NCBI GenBank assembly: GCA_035542975.1
Contig: DATKKK010000025.1
Coordinates: forward strand, 1-15,373
Direction: 5' to 3'
Source of the DNA: DATKKK01 sp035542975
Lineage (GTDB): Archaea > Thermoproteota > Bathyarchaeia > Bathyarchaeales > Bathycorpusculaceae
Length of the DNA: 15,373 bases
The position numbers and the translations under genes are program-made. Positions 5,453-12,234 of this stretch are shown in pieces; the first letter of the stretch is position 1; each line of letters begins with the position of its first letter. Below the pieces are notes generated by a model that was not told the origin of the DNA, ran no database searches, and saw only the letters and a list, made by a program, of their open reading frames with translations.

Positions 5453-6708
5453 TATATAGTTCCCGTTTCCCACGTCGTCAAGTAACTCTTCTGTTCGTCT
5501 GTCAAATCGTCAATTCTAATGTCCATCGAGCTTAGTTTCAACTTTGCAATAGTTTCATCTATTGCAGCTGGCACTTGGTAGACTTTTGGCGGCAGCTTTT
5601 CAGCCTTGGCTATGTGCTCCGTGCAGAGGGCTTGGTTTGCGAATGACATGTCCATCACTTCTGAGGGGTGTCCTTCTGCGGCTGCCAGATTCACGAGTCT
5701 TCCATCAGCTAAAAGGTACACTTTTCTGCCATTCTTTAATGTATGCTCTTCCAAATTTGCTCGTATGGTTCTTTTTGAAACAGACAACTCTTCCAAATCC
5801 TTTGTATTTATTTCCACGTTGAAGTGTCCGCTGTTCGCGAGTATTACTCCGCCCTTCATGGTTTGCATGTGTTCCCTTCGTATTACGCTCGTGTCGCCAG
5901 TTGCTGTTACGAATATGTCTCCCATCGCTGCTGCCTCAGCTAACGGTGTAACGCGGAATCCGTTCATCGCAGCTTCAAGCGCTCGCAGAGGGTTTACTTC
6001 GGTGACTATGACGTTGGCTCCCATTCCTTGAGCTCTCATAGCTATGCCTCTGCCGCACCAGCCGTAGCCGCAGACCACGAAGTTTTTGCCTGCTAAAAGA
6101 ATGTTTGTGGCTCTCAGGATTCCGTCTATGGTGCTTTGTCCTGTTCCGTAACGGTTGTCAAACAAATACTTCGTGTAAGCATCGTTTACTGCTATTATCG
6201 CGTATTTTAATGCGCCTGCTTTTTCCATGGCTCGCAGTCTTAAGACGCCTGTCGTGGTTTCTTCTGTTCCGCCCTTAATGTTTGGCAGTGCATCTGTTCT
6301 TTTGGTGTGCACCATGCCCACAAGGTCGGCGCCATCGTCTAACGTTATAGCAGGTTTATGGTCTATTGCTCGTTCAACGCACCAGTAATACTCTTCTGTT
6401 ATTTGCTCACGCCATGCAAACACGTACGCTCCTTCTTCGGCGAGGGCGGCCGCCACGTCGTCTTGTGTAGAAAGCGGGTTAGAGCCGCATAGTGCAACTT
6501 TTGCGCCTCCTGCAAGAAAGGTTTCTACAAGCACGCCTGTTTCTTTTGTAACATGTAAGCATGCGCTTAGAGTTAGGTTTTTCAGCGGTTTTTCTTCGCT
6601 GAATCTTTTTTTGATTTGGTTTAGGACGGGCATGTGTTTTGAAGCCCATTCTATCTGTAAATGCCCCTGATATGCTAAAGCGGGGTCTTTAACTTTAAAT
6701 TTTTCCAT
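5452..6708 (-). CDS. ahcY: Adenosylhomocysteinase (S-adenosylhomocysteine hydrolase)
   Basis: The enzyme hydrolyses S-adenosylhomocysteine, the by-product of methylation, to homocysteine and adenosine (or the inosyl analogue in some archaea), using tightly bound NAD. The 418 aa chain shows the family's features: DDGADLVG (124-131), GGTEETTTGV (146-155), catalytic Lys180 and Asp184 in TKYLFDNRYGTGQS, the NAD fold GYGWCGRG (214-221) and NSGHFNVEI (292-300). It ends YLTTWETGTI and lacks the C-terminal KPDHYRY extension of bacterial and eukaryotic enzymes, as is usual for archaeal and thermophile forms. The ATG at 6708 has AAGGG about 10 nt upstream and a TATA element at 6757-6764. It is divergent from the APH-family kinase gene. 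Confidence 0.97.
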   Translation of the reverse strand: MEKFKVKDPALAYQGHLQIEWASKHMPVLNQIKKRFSEEKPLKNLTLSACLHVTKETGVLVETFLAGGAKVALCGSNPLSTQDDVAAALAEEGAYVFAWREQITEEYYWCVERAIDHKPAITLDDGADLVGMVHTKRTDALPNIKGGTEETTTGVLRLRAMEKAGALKYAIIAVNDAYTKYLFDNRYGTGQSTIDGILRATNILLAGKNFVVCGYGWCGRGIAMRAQGMGANVIVTEVNPLRALEAAMNGFRVTPLAEAAAMGDIFVTATGDTSVIRREHMQTMKGGVILANSGHFNVEINTKDLEELSVSKRTIRANLEEHTLKNGRKVYLLADGRLVNLAAAEGHPSEVMDMSFANQALCTEHIAKAEKLPPKVYQVPAAIDETIAKLKLSSMDIRIDDLTDEQKSYLTTWETGTI

Positions 6709-6756
6709 TCTGTTTTGCCCTTCTCTTATTTTTCATTCGAGTAAGGCTATTTAACG

Positions 6757-6764
6757 TTATATTT
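6757..6764 (-). promoter_or_regulatory. Candidate TATA box for ahcY
   Basis: AAATATAA on the minus strand, about 53 nt before the ahcY ATG, in the AT-rich gap shared with the divergent kinase gene. Confidence 0.4.
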
Positions 6765-6801
6765 GATTTTTCTAGGTTTCTTTTAGCTTCTGCAACTGCA
6801 C

Positions 6802-6809
6802 TTTTATAC
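6802..6809 (+). promoter_or_regulatory. Candidate TATA box for the APH-family kinase
   Basis: TTTTATAC predicts transcription from about 6832. That leaves a 42-nt leader if translation starts at 6874, or 15 nt if at 6847. Confidence 0.45.
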
Positions 6810-6873
6810 CTGAGCATAATATTCAATTTAGGTCTTTATATCTAGAATGGTGCTGTTGTGTGGGTGCAAACGA

Positions 6874-8013
6874 ATGGAAACAAGAAAAAACAGTAGTGGG
6901 TTTCTAAAATTTTCAAGAGATAGCCTCTCTAAGTATCTGGTTTCATTGTATGATGGTGACATTAAGATACTGGATGTTCGACGGTTGGAAGGCGGGAGCG
7001 TTGCTGAAGATTTAAAAGGCTTTGGTTACGGGGTGCCGTATGTTATTGAGTTTGTTGTTAATGGCGAAGGTAAACAAGTAGTTTTAGAGACTATGCGTCC
7101 TGAAGGTTTCGGGCATGACCATTTCGCTGACCGTGCTGGAATCTTGTTTTGGCAGCATTCAGCGTTCAATAAATTGCCTAAACACGTGCAATCGATAGAC
7201 GTAGGCGCGTTTACTGCTGACGGTGAAAGTTTAAAGTCGTTAGGTGATTGTGCTGAACTTTTTCTCGTGACCGAGTTTGTAGACGGTGATCTTTATCACA
7301 CGGATTTGGACAGAATCAAGGAAACCAGCAAGTTAGGCAGATTAGATGAGCAGCGTTGTTTAGCTCTGTCTGATTATCTTGTCGAGGTTCACAGTGCTAA
7401 GCGTGAAGCGCCTTGGCTTTATGCTAGACGTATACGCGAACTTGTTGGTCACGGCGAATGCATAATGGGGCTGCTAGACAGCTATCCGCTTGAGCTTGAT
7501 TTTATTAATGAAACAGAATTGATCGAGTTGGAGCGAGATTGTGTTATTTGGCGTTGGCGGCTTAAACGCAAAGCGCATAGGCTCAGTCAAGTGCATGGAG
7601 ACTTTCATCCCTGGAATGTGCTGTTTCGTGAAGGCGTGGATTTCACGGTTTTAGATCGGAGTAGAGGAGAGTGGGGTGAGCCTGCCGATGATGTTGCTGC
7701 CATGACCATTAACTATCTCTTTTATTCATTGCAAAAACACGGCAAGTTAAGCGGGGTTTTTGAACGTTTGTTTAAACTGTTTTGGGAGAATTACTTGCAA
7801 AAGACTCTCGATCAGGAGATTCTTGAGGCTGTTCAGCCATTTTATGCTTGGCGTGGTCTGGTGGTTGCTTCTCCTCTTTGGTATCCACATCTGGATAAGA
7901 GCGTGCGGGTCAAATTGCTCAACTTTGCCAGAAACGTTCTTCAAGCTGGCGAGTTTGACTTGGAAAACGTGAACGCTTATCTTGAAAAGCCCGTTACATT
8001 AAAGGATAAATAG
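6874..8013 (+). CDS. APH-family (aminoglycoside phosphotransferase-like) small-molecule kinase
   Basis: This is a cytoplasmic protein-kinase-like fold enzyme that transfers phosphate from ATP to an unknown small molecule. It is 379 aa from this start. The catalytic loop HGDFHPWN is at 241-248, followed by the metal-binding segment VLDRSRGEWGEPADDVA, in which the Asp and GEP-x-DD pattern fit PF01636-type kinases. The N-terminal lobe is beta-rich (about 25-75). The ATG at 6874 is preferred because GGGTG (6862-6866) is 7 nt upstream; ATG at 6847 would add MVLLCGCKR with a poor ribosome site. It is followed by a 38 aa ORF and a CysC-like kinase on the same strand. In some bacteria an APH-type and a P-loop kinase are fused, so these may act in sequence (inference). 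A resistance role is not implied. Confidence 0.82.
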   Translation: METRKNSSGFLKFSRDSLSKYLVSLYDGDIKILDVRRLEGGSVAEDLKGFGYGVPYVIEFVVNGEGKQVVLETMRPEGFGHDHFADRAGILFWQHSAFNKLPKHVQSIDVGAFTADGESLKSLGDCAELFLVTEFVDGDLYHTDLDRIKETSKLGRLDEQRCLALSDYLVEVHSAKREAPWLYARRIRELVGHGECIMGLLDSYPLELDFINETELIELERDCVIWRWRLKRKAHRLSQVHGDFHPWNVLFREGVDFTVLDRSRGEWGEPADDVAAMTINYLFYSLQKHGKLSGVFERLFKLFWENYLQKTLDQEILEAVQPFYAWRGLVVASPLWYPHLDKSVRVKLLNFARNVLQAGEFDLENVNAYLEKPVTLKDK

Positions 8014-8052
8014 GTTTCGTTACTAGGTTTCTATTAATTAGGTGATTACTGT

Positions 8053-8169
8053 TTGAGTGTAAAATCTTTAGAGGATTTGAAGAGAAGACTTAAGGAAATG
8101 GGGTGCTCCGACAGAGCAGTTGAAGAAATCCTGAAATGGTACATACCCACCACTTCCAACCTTGATTAG
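8053..8169 (+). CDS. 38-residue helical microprotein between two kinase genes
   Basis: A short frame opens with TTG at 8053, preceded at 6 nt by GGTGAT (8041-8046), an excellent match to the archaeal anti-Shine-Dalgarno. The product is MSVKSLEDLKRRLKEMGCSD at its first 20 residues, then RAVEEILKWYIPTTSNLD. It reads as two amphipathic helices (about 5-16 and 19-30) with an aromatic KWY end, similar to a small helical hairpin of UBA or linker type. Charge pattern and codon use look like a real protein. It sits 39 nt after the APH kinase and before the CysC-like gene. It could be a free small protein or a detached N-terminal segment of the next enzyme. Function unknown. Confidence 0.55.
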   Translation: MSVKSLEDLKRRLKEMGCSDRAVEEILKWYIPTTSNLD

Positions 8170-8170
8170 C

Positions 8171-8320
8171 GTGCAGAAAAATCATCTTCGATACGCTCGG
8201 TTTCCCAATCAAATCATAGAAACACACGAGGATTACATCCGTAGAGAGTACGAAGGTCAAATGTATGGTTTTCATTCAAGGATGGTGTATCTGGGTTACA
8301 GGTTTGCCTGGCAGCGGTAA
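8171..8320 (+). CDS. Possible short overlapping ORF before the CysC-like gene
   Basis: A GTG-initiated frame starts 1 nt after the 38 aa ORF and runs 49 codons, ending inside the CysC-like gene in another frame. Its first 32 residues (for example RYARFPNQIIETHEDYIRRE) look protein-like, whereas the part overlapping the kinase does not. It may be a remnant or simply leader sequence, and it is listed with low confidence. Confidence 0.2.
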   Translation: MQKNHLRYARFPNQIIETHEDYIRREYEGQMYGFHSRMVYLGYRFAWQR

Positions 8321-8825
8321 ATCCGTGGTTTCTCAGGCTTTGCTCAAGTTGCTTGCTGAAAAATCCATCCATGCCCAACTTCTGTCCTCTGACGCTCTAC
8401 GCAGAGTTGTGACACCTAAACCTTCCTATTCGCTTGAAGAACGCAATATGGTCTACACCACACTTGTTTACGTCGCTGAGTTGTTGACGCGAAATGGCGT
8501 AAACGTAGTAATTGATGCAACAGGCAATTTGAGGCGATATAGGGATGACGCTCGAAAGAAAATTCCGAGGTTTATCGAAGTGTATTTAGTGTGTCCTCTG
8601 GAAGTATGCATAAAACGCGAAGCACAACGCAAGACAACTTACGATGCTCCGAAACAAATCTACAGCCGAGCCAAAAGCGGCAAAGCAATAACCGTGCCCG
8701 GTGTAGGACAGCCATACGAACCTCCGATGAAGCCTGAAATAGCTGTAGACAGTACAAAAAACACGCCTGAACAGGCTGCAAAGAAAATTCTTAGAGAGCT
8801 AGAAAAACGTCAGACAGCAGGTTGA
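8265..8825 (+). CDS. Adenylylsulfate kinase-like (CysC family) P-loop kinase
   Basis: This 186 aa P-loop kinase resembles APS kinase, which phosphorylates adenylylsulfate to PAPS. It shows Walker A GLPGSGKS (13-20), the substrate Asp43 and Arg46 in SSDALRR, a YSLEERN segment (55-61) equivalent to the family's FSxxxR, VVIDATGNLRRYRDDAR, FIEVYLVCPLEVCIKR, and GVGQPYEPPMKPEIAVD, which corresponds to the G-I-D-x-P-Y-E-x-P-x-P signature. Length is normal for a stand-alone CysC. The usual DGDxxR is SSDALR, and no ATP sulfurylase or PAPS reductase gene is nearby, so another phosphoryl acceptor is possible. AAGGT (8253-8257) supports the ATG at 8265. It ends 14 nt from the convergent PyrE-like gene. 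Confidence 0.8.
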   Translation: MVFIQGWCIWVTGLPGSGKSVVSQALLKLLAEKSIHAQLLSSDALRRVVTPKPSYSLEERNMVYTTLVYVAELLTRNGVNVVIDATGNLRRYRDDARKKIPRFIEVYLVCPLEVCIKREAQRKTTYDAPKQIYSRAKSGKAITVPGVGQPYEPPMKPEIAVDSTKNTPEQAAKKILRELEKRQTAG

Positions 8826-8839
8826 GATTTGCTCTGTTC

Positions 8840-9451
8840 TTATCGTTTTTTGTAATTCAAAACGGTTTCTGTTTGCTCTTTCGAGATGGTTGCTGACTTA
8901 TGAAGGCTCTTAACCATTTCTGAAACCTTTGCTAACGCATGAACTTTGTAGCCTAGTCTTTCAAGGTTTTCTCTGCCGTGTTGCTCTCTATCCACAACAA
9001 CCATAACGTGTTTAACTCGTGCACCAAGCTCTTCCAAAGGTTTAATACCTTCAACTTTAGACAGTCCTTCACTTACCACGTCATCGAAAAATAACACGTT
9101 GTCGCCTCTAGCAACTTCTGCACCTGCGATTCTTCCTGTCACGCCATACGCCTTATCCTCCTTCCTAACCACGATGCACGGAATATCCAGTAAACATGCG
9201 ATGCTGGAAGCAATCAACGCGCCTTTCAACTCAATCGAAGCCAACTTGTCAACCTTATCATTGATCATGATCTCTCTTATTTCGTCAGCCGCAACCTCCG
9301 CCACGTTACACAATTCTCTAGGCGACGAAAGCAAACATGCTAAATCAATATAATACGGACTTGAGGCGCCTGATTTGATCTTGAAACTACCAAATTTTAA
9401 ACATCCTGAACGATAAAGTGAACTAGCAACGCGAGACACGACATCCGACAT
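8840..9451 (-). CDS. pyrE: PyrE-like (orotate phosphoribosyltransferase-family) type I PRTase, divergent
   Basis: OPRT joins orotate to PRPP in UMP synthesis. The 203 aa chain starts like OPRT (CLKFGSFKIKSGASSPYYID, 17-36). It carries the catalytic loop RKEDKAYGVTGRIAG (96-110) and a PRPP-binding loop LFFDDVVSEGLS (120-131), followed by DREQHGRENLERLG. Two places are unusual: the PRPP loop has SEGLS where TTGGS is usual, and the preceding loop is IELKGALIAS instead of a GxxxGAxPIA form. So the substrate may not be orotate. The ATG at 9451 is chosen because GAGG (9461-9464, minus strand) lies 9 nt upstream and homologues begin here; the frame extends to 9532 but would add 27 atypical residues. 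It is convergent with the CysC-like gene. Confidence 0.8.
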   Translation of the reverse strand: MSDVVSRVASSLYRSGCLKFGSFKIKSGASSPYYIDLACLLSSPRELCNVAEVAADEIREIMINDKVDKLASIELKGALIASSIACLLDIPCIVVRKEDKAYGVTGRIAGAEVARGDNVLFFDDVVSEGLSKVEGIKPLEELGARVKHVMVVVDREQHGRENLERLGYKVHALAKVSEMVKSLHKSATISKEQTETVLNYKKR

Positions 9452-9482
9452 ACTTGATGCCTCAAAACCATTATACGGCTTC

Positions 9483-9490
9483 AAATTTAA
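9483..9490 (-). promoter_or_regulatory. Candidate TATA box for the PyrE-like gene
   Basis: TTAAATTT on the minus strand, about 35 nt before the ATG at 9451. This supports the shorter start, because it lies inside the longer reading frame. Confidence 0.4.
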
Positions 9491-9592
9491 CATTTGCCAA
9501 ATAACCGTTAGTCTAATAGAAATTCGTTCCACACTCTTGTTCTTAACGTTGTTTCAAGAAGCTGCTAGTTTGAATGAGAAGCTCTAAAAGTA

Positions 9593-9760
9593 TTATCTCA
9601 CTGCTGCAACACAATTGTATTTGGTGATGTAAACTTTTCTAAACCCGGCTTCTCTCAGAGTCTTATCAAAATCTTTGAACGCCCACTAAATTCTCGGTTT
9701 CATAAGAGAGGTTGTCTCAGTTCGTAGCGATTCTCGCTCTTCGATCAGAAAAGTGTTGTT
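9593..9760 (-). pseudogene. Probable remnant of a methyltransferase-like C-terminus, interrupted by TAG
   Basis: In the otherwise empty 9452-9859 region, one minus-strand frame reads as plausible protein: LIEERESLRTETTSLMKPRI, a TAG stop (9688-9686), then WAFKDFDKTLREAGFRKVYI followed by TKYNCVAA and a closing stop near 9593 (the last codons are less certain). LREAGFRKV followed by a beta strand is how many class I methyltransferases end. No start codon or Shine-Dalgarno precedes it, so it looks like a decayed fragment. The intact methyltransferase gene lies just beyond on the other strand. Translation through UAG (pyrrolysine) is an alternative, but the context does not support it. Confidence 0.35.
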
Positions 9761-9802
9761 TCAATTAGGTTTGCAGAGAAAACTAAATGTCTGGCGATAG
9801 AG

Positions 9803-9811
9803 GATATAAAC
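9803..9811 (+). promoter_or_regulatory. Candidate TATA box for the methyltransferase gene
   Basis: GATATAAAC is centred about 53 nt before the ATG at 9860, predicting a leader of roughly 25-30 nt. Confidence 0.45.
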
Positions 9812-9859
9812 AGATTTAGACTCACTCGGTTTTGTCATTAGGCATAGGAACGTGGTTGC

Positions 9860-10588
9860 ATGATAAGAAACCCTGAAACAGTTAAGCGAAAGCTGCATTC
9901 GATGAAAATGGACCTTGCAAACCAGATAGGTATACGTGAAGGAATGCGGGTTCTTGATGTTGGTTGCGGGCAAGGTAGTTTCACAATATGCATCGCAAAA
10001 CTGATAGGAGAAAAAGGAAAAGTCGTAGCCGTTGACATATCCGATGAATACTTGAGAGAAATGAACGAAAACCTAGACGAATATCATGTTAAACATCGGG
10101 TCAATTTCGTTAAAGCCGACGCAACAGAATTGTCAACTGCACTTGCCTCTCAAAGTTTTGACGCTGCGGTAAGCTACAGATTGATAGAAGAATTGACACA
10201 GCCTCAAAAAATGCCGAGAATAATCGTGGAAATGGCAAAAACAGTCCGACAGAACGGAATAGTAGCGCTGATAGAATTGAGCACTGAAACGCGAAACGAA
10301 GCAGCGGAAGAAAACCTCATAAAACTCCACCGAGACATCGGAGGCGACTACTTTCCAACCTCAAAAGAGATTCTGGAGAAAATGAAGAACGCGGGTTTGA
10401 CCGAAGTTCACGTTAAAACAGTAGAAGCCGACATTTGGTATTCGTCTGAAGTATTCTTGAAGGGCGCTGGTAGCCAAGACGAAATCTGGACAGAGTTAAA
10501 AGAGAAAATAATGAAAGGGTTGTGGTCTTCTGTGGAAAAACATGGTATGAAATATCCGCCTATCAACTTGTTCCTAGGACAGAAATAG
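9860..10588 (+). CDS. Class I SAM-dependent methyltransferase, substrate unknown
   Basis: This is a 242 aa soluble enzyme with a Rossmann-like methyltransferase domain. The SAM-binding motif I VLDVGCGQGSF is at 31-41, the acidic end of beta-2 is in VVAVDIS (about 56-62), motif II-like VKADATEL follows, and FDAAVSYRLIEEL (about 99-111) fills the motif IV position. The C-terminal third (TSKEILEKMKNAGLTEVHVK onward) is a helical/strand cap ending in PPINLFLGQK. It is a generic Methyltransf_31/25-type protein, and the acceptor cannot be inferred. The nearby ahcY, transcribed separately, would recycle its S-adenosylhomocysteine product, as for any methyltransferase. The ATG at 9860 has only weak Shine-Dalgarno support (GTGG) but a good TATA box. 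Confidence 0.85.
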   Translation: MIRNPETVKRKLHSMKMDLANQIGIREGMRVLDVGCGQGSFTICIAKLIGEKGKVVAVDISDEYLREMNENLDEYHVKHRVNFVKADATELSTALASQSFDAAVSYRLIEELTQPQKMPRIIVEMAKTVRQNGIVALIELSTETRNEAAEENLIKLHRDIGGDYFPTSKEILEKMKNAGLTEVHVKTVEADIWYSSEVFLKGAGSQDEIWTELKEKIMKGLWSSVEKHGMKYPPINLFLGQK

Positions 10589-10649
10589 AAGACAAGATCA
10601 GATTACTCAGTTGTGATTTAATCGGCTGTCTTGGTTAAGAGCCCTATGG

Positions 10650-11210
10650 TTATGTTTTCTGTTTGTTAGGCAAGAGGATGAATCGTTTCATTATTTCCCT
10701 GTTCCTGACCTCTGGATGGAACAACACGCCATAAATACTCTTTTCCCTATGCTTCATCGCTTGCACACAATTCTCAGACTCCGCGAGCGCATCGAAATCC
10801 TCCGAAGGCTGTAGTGAATGGCTGTGAAGCTCATACGCTTTGAACGTTGAAGAAAACAAGGAGTTTTTCCTTGTTAGACGTATTTCTTTCATCCCTATTT
10901 CAAGGCAACCTTGCAAAGAAGAACCGAAAACTAATCCGATAACTTCCATGCCGGCGCAGATTCCTAGAATTGGTTTATCGCATTTTCTTATCCAACCAAA
11001 ATCCTCGATACATCCTAAAAATTCATTGTCTTTTAGCGCAGTGCCAGAAAGAATAATCCGTTCGCAATCATCTATGTCTTTACTGTTTAATTCGGAACGG
11101 TGTTTTATCAAGAAAGGGTGACTTTTTTTAATAATAGAGACAATGGGCAACACGAACTCGTAGAACGCCAAGGAATCCTTCTTGAAATTCATGTCAATTA
11201 CCAGAATCAT
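10650..11210 (-). CDS. Class I glutamine amidotransferase (GuaA-type N-subunit-like)
   Basis: The enzyme releases ammonia from glutamine and passes it to a partner synthetase. At 186 aa it has the size of archaeal free-standing GMP synthetase amidotransferase subunits. The catalytic triad is intact: Cys85 in GICAGME (83-89), and His165 and Glu167 in FHPEV. Oxyanion-side residues are seen in ILSGTA (53-58). Its ATG overlaps the end of the Dph6-type gene by 4 nt (ATGA-type overlap), so the two are translationally coupled. GMP synthetase itself pairs such an amidotransferase with a PP-loop ATPase, and Dph6 is a PP-loop ATPase that consumes ammonia. The likely job here is therefore ammonia supply to the neighbour (inference). 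An ordinary GMP-synthesis role is the alternative, but no GMP-synthetase ATPase gene is nearby. Confidence 0.85.
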   Translation of the reverse strand: MILVIDMNFKKDSLAFYEFVLPIVSIIKKSHPFLIKHRSELNSKDIDDCERIILSGTALKDNEFLGCIEDFGWIRKCDKPILGICAGMEVIGLVFGSSLQGCLEIGMKEIRLTRKNSLFSSTFKAYELHSHSLQPSEDFDALAESENCVQAMKHREKSIYGVLFHPEVRNREIMKRFILLPNKQKT

Positions 11211-11887
11211 TTTTTCATCAACCTAGCCTCATTGATCACGAAGATTCCTACGTTTTCTTCTGCCCGAACCTCAAAATCCACAACTTCGATTTTCTTCTGA
11301 AACATCGGCGCATCCAAAACCGTGGTCTCTATCTCCCCGCCTTCGCCTGAAGGGCTTAACCCAAATTGCTTCTCAAGCTTCACCAGCTTTACGATTAGCT
11401 CTTTGTCTATCTCTTTCCCAAGCCACGATTTATCCAGAGGATAAGCGAAAACTCCCGAGATTATAACTTGGAAGCCACTATGCACTATTTCCTCTAACAA
11501 CTCCTGCTGGTTTCTTTTCCACAGAGGATTAAAACACCATAAATCCAAACTGTGGCATATCCGTTGGATTCTCTCAGCTTGATAAACAGATTCGATTGCC
11601 CCTGTAACTATGCCGTCTATCTTGAACTGTTTCTCGGCTTCTATTATCGCGGCTTTCAAGTCTTCAAGCTCTTTTTCCTGTTTGCCCTCAGTCGATTTTT
11701 GAATCAAAGGTAAACCTATCGCCGTTGCTTGAAGCTTGGTTAGGCTTACGTTTGGAGTGTGAAACATGTAGCTCTCCATGTTTTTCGAAATGATAGAGAT
11801 TAGGCAAACCACGTTTTCCTTTTCCATGGCTTTTAGTAGAGCAAGAGTAGAATCCTTACCGCCTGAAAACAGTACACCAAGCCGCAT
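11207..11887 (-). CDS. dph6: Diphthine--ammonia ligase (Dph6-type PP-loop ATPase)
   Basis: Dph6 catalyses the last step of diphthamide formation on elongation factor 2, amidating diphthine with ammonia and ATP. The 226 aa product starts with a PP-loop (SGGKDS, 8-13) and carries the family's other hallmarks: TGAIESVYQAERI (95-107), PLW (121-123) and the C-terminal GEGGEIETTVLDAP (181-194). Length fits the archaeal single-domain form; eukaryotic versions carry extra RidA-like domains. A TATA element at 11911-11919 lies only about 28 nt before the ATG and no Shine-Dalgarno precedes it, so the mRNA is probably leaderless. The overlapping downstream amidotransferase suggests that glutamine is the nitrogen source. 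Confidence 0.93.
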   Translation of the reverse strand: MRLGVLFSGGKDSTLALLKAMEKENVVCLISIISKNMESYMFHTPNVSLTKLQATAIGLPLIQKSTEGKQEKELEDLKAAIIEAEKQFKIDGIVTGAIESVYQAERIQRICHSLDLWCFNPLWKRNQQELLEEIVHSGFQVIISGVFAYPLDKSWLGKEIDKELIVKLVKLEKQFGLSPSGEGGEIETTVLDAPMFQKKIEVVDFEVRAEENVGIFVINEARLMKK

Positions 11888-11910
11888 AAGCTATTCTAGT
11901 CTAAAACTCG

Positions 11911-11919
11911 TTTATTAAT
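11911..11919 (-). promoter_or_regulatory. TATA box for the dph6-amidotransferase operon
   Basis: ATTAATAAA on the minus strand is centred about 28 nt before the ATG. Transcription would start at or next to the ATG (leaderless mRNA). Confidence 0.5.
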
Positions 11920-11933
11920 AATCTGAACCACAT

Positions 11934-11963
11934 AGGAAAAAAGACAAAGGAAAGGTTAAAAAC
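11934..11963 (-). terminator. U-rich terminator after the 49 aa gene
   Basis: Read on the minus strand, a run of T clusters (TTTTTAACC, TTTCC, TTTG, TTTTTT) begins a few bases after the TAG of the small gene. U-rich tracts without a stem are the usual archaeal terminator. It separates this gene from the dph6 promoter. Confidence 0.45.
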
Positions 11964-11967
11964 GCTT

Positions 11968-12117
11968 CTAGTACCTGATGTACACTTTGCCGCCTAATGC
12001 TTCTATAGAGTCCTTCAGCGTATCCAAAGCCTGTCTCAGGTCGTGATCAACGACTTTTTGCCAGCCCTTAGAACCAGATGGAACTTGCACCTCGATTAAA
12101 CAACTGTTCCTGCTCAT
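11968..12117 (-). CDS. 49-residue hypothetical protein with its own promoter
   Basis: This is a short gene with complete signals: a TATA box (12169-12177), GAGG (12126-12129 on the minus strand) 8 nt before the ATG, and a U-rich tract after the stop. The product begins MSRNSCLIEVQVPSGSKGWQ and ends with LGGKVYIRY. It reads as strand (SCLIEVQVP), helix (LRQALDTLKDSIEAL) and strand (GKVYIRY), a compact beta-alpha-beta unit. No family is recognised. It is followed by dph6 on the same strand, but separated from it by a terminator-like tract and a new promoter. The coordinated signals make a real gene likely despite its size. Confidence 0.65.
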   Translation of the reverse strand: MSRNSCLIEVQVPSGSKGWQKVVDHDLRQALDTLKDSIEALGGKVYIRY

Positions 12118-12168
12118 ACTTTTTTCCTCGATGTTCTTGTCCTTGAAAAAATAATCGCGCGTATGAGA

Positions 12169-12177
12169 CTTTTATAT
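12169..12177 (-). promoter_or_regulatory. TATA box for the 49 aa gene
   Basis: ATATAAAAG on the minus strand, about 55 nt before the ATG at 12117, is a near-consensus archaeal box A. Confidence 0.55.
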
Positions 12178-12234
12178 TGTATGAACTTGAAGTATAGATT
12201 GTTCATATTCGAAAGTCAGATTCAGAATACACCT

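Noticed and set aside
5606..6031. 141 aa plus-strand open frame
   Set aside because: It is antisense to ahcY, whose motifs are unambiguous; the frame is a codon-bias shadow.
9686..9688. TAG in the methyltransferase-like remnant as a pyrrolysine codon
   Set aside because: There is no start codon or ribosome site, the frame is short, and it does not resemble methylamine methyltransferases; decay is the simpler reading.
9593..9859. tRNA or structured RNA in the intergenic region
   Set aside because: No cloverleaf arms, TTCRA loop or other RNA signature could be made out by eye.
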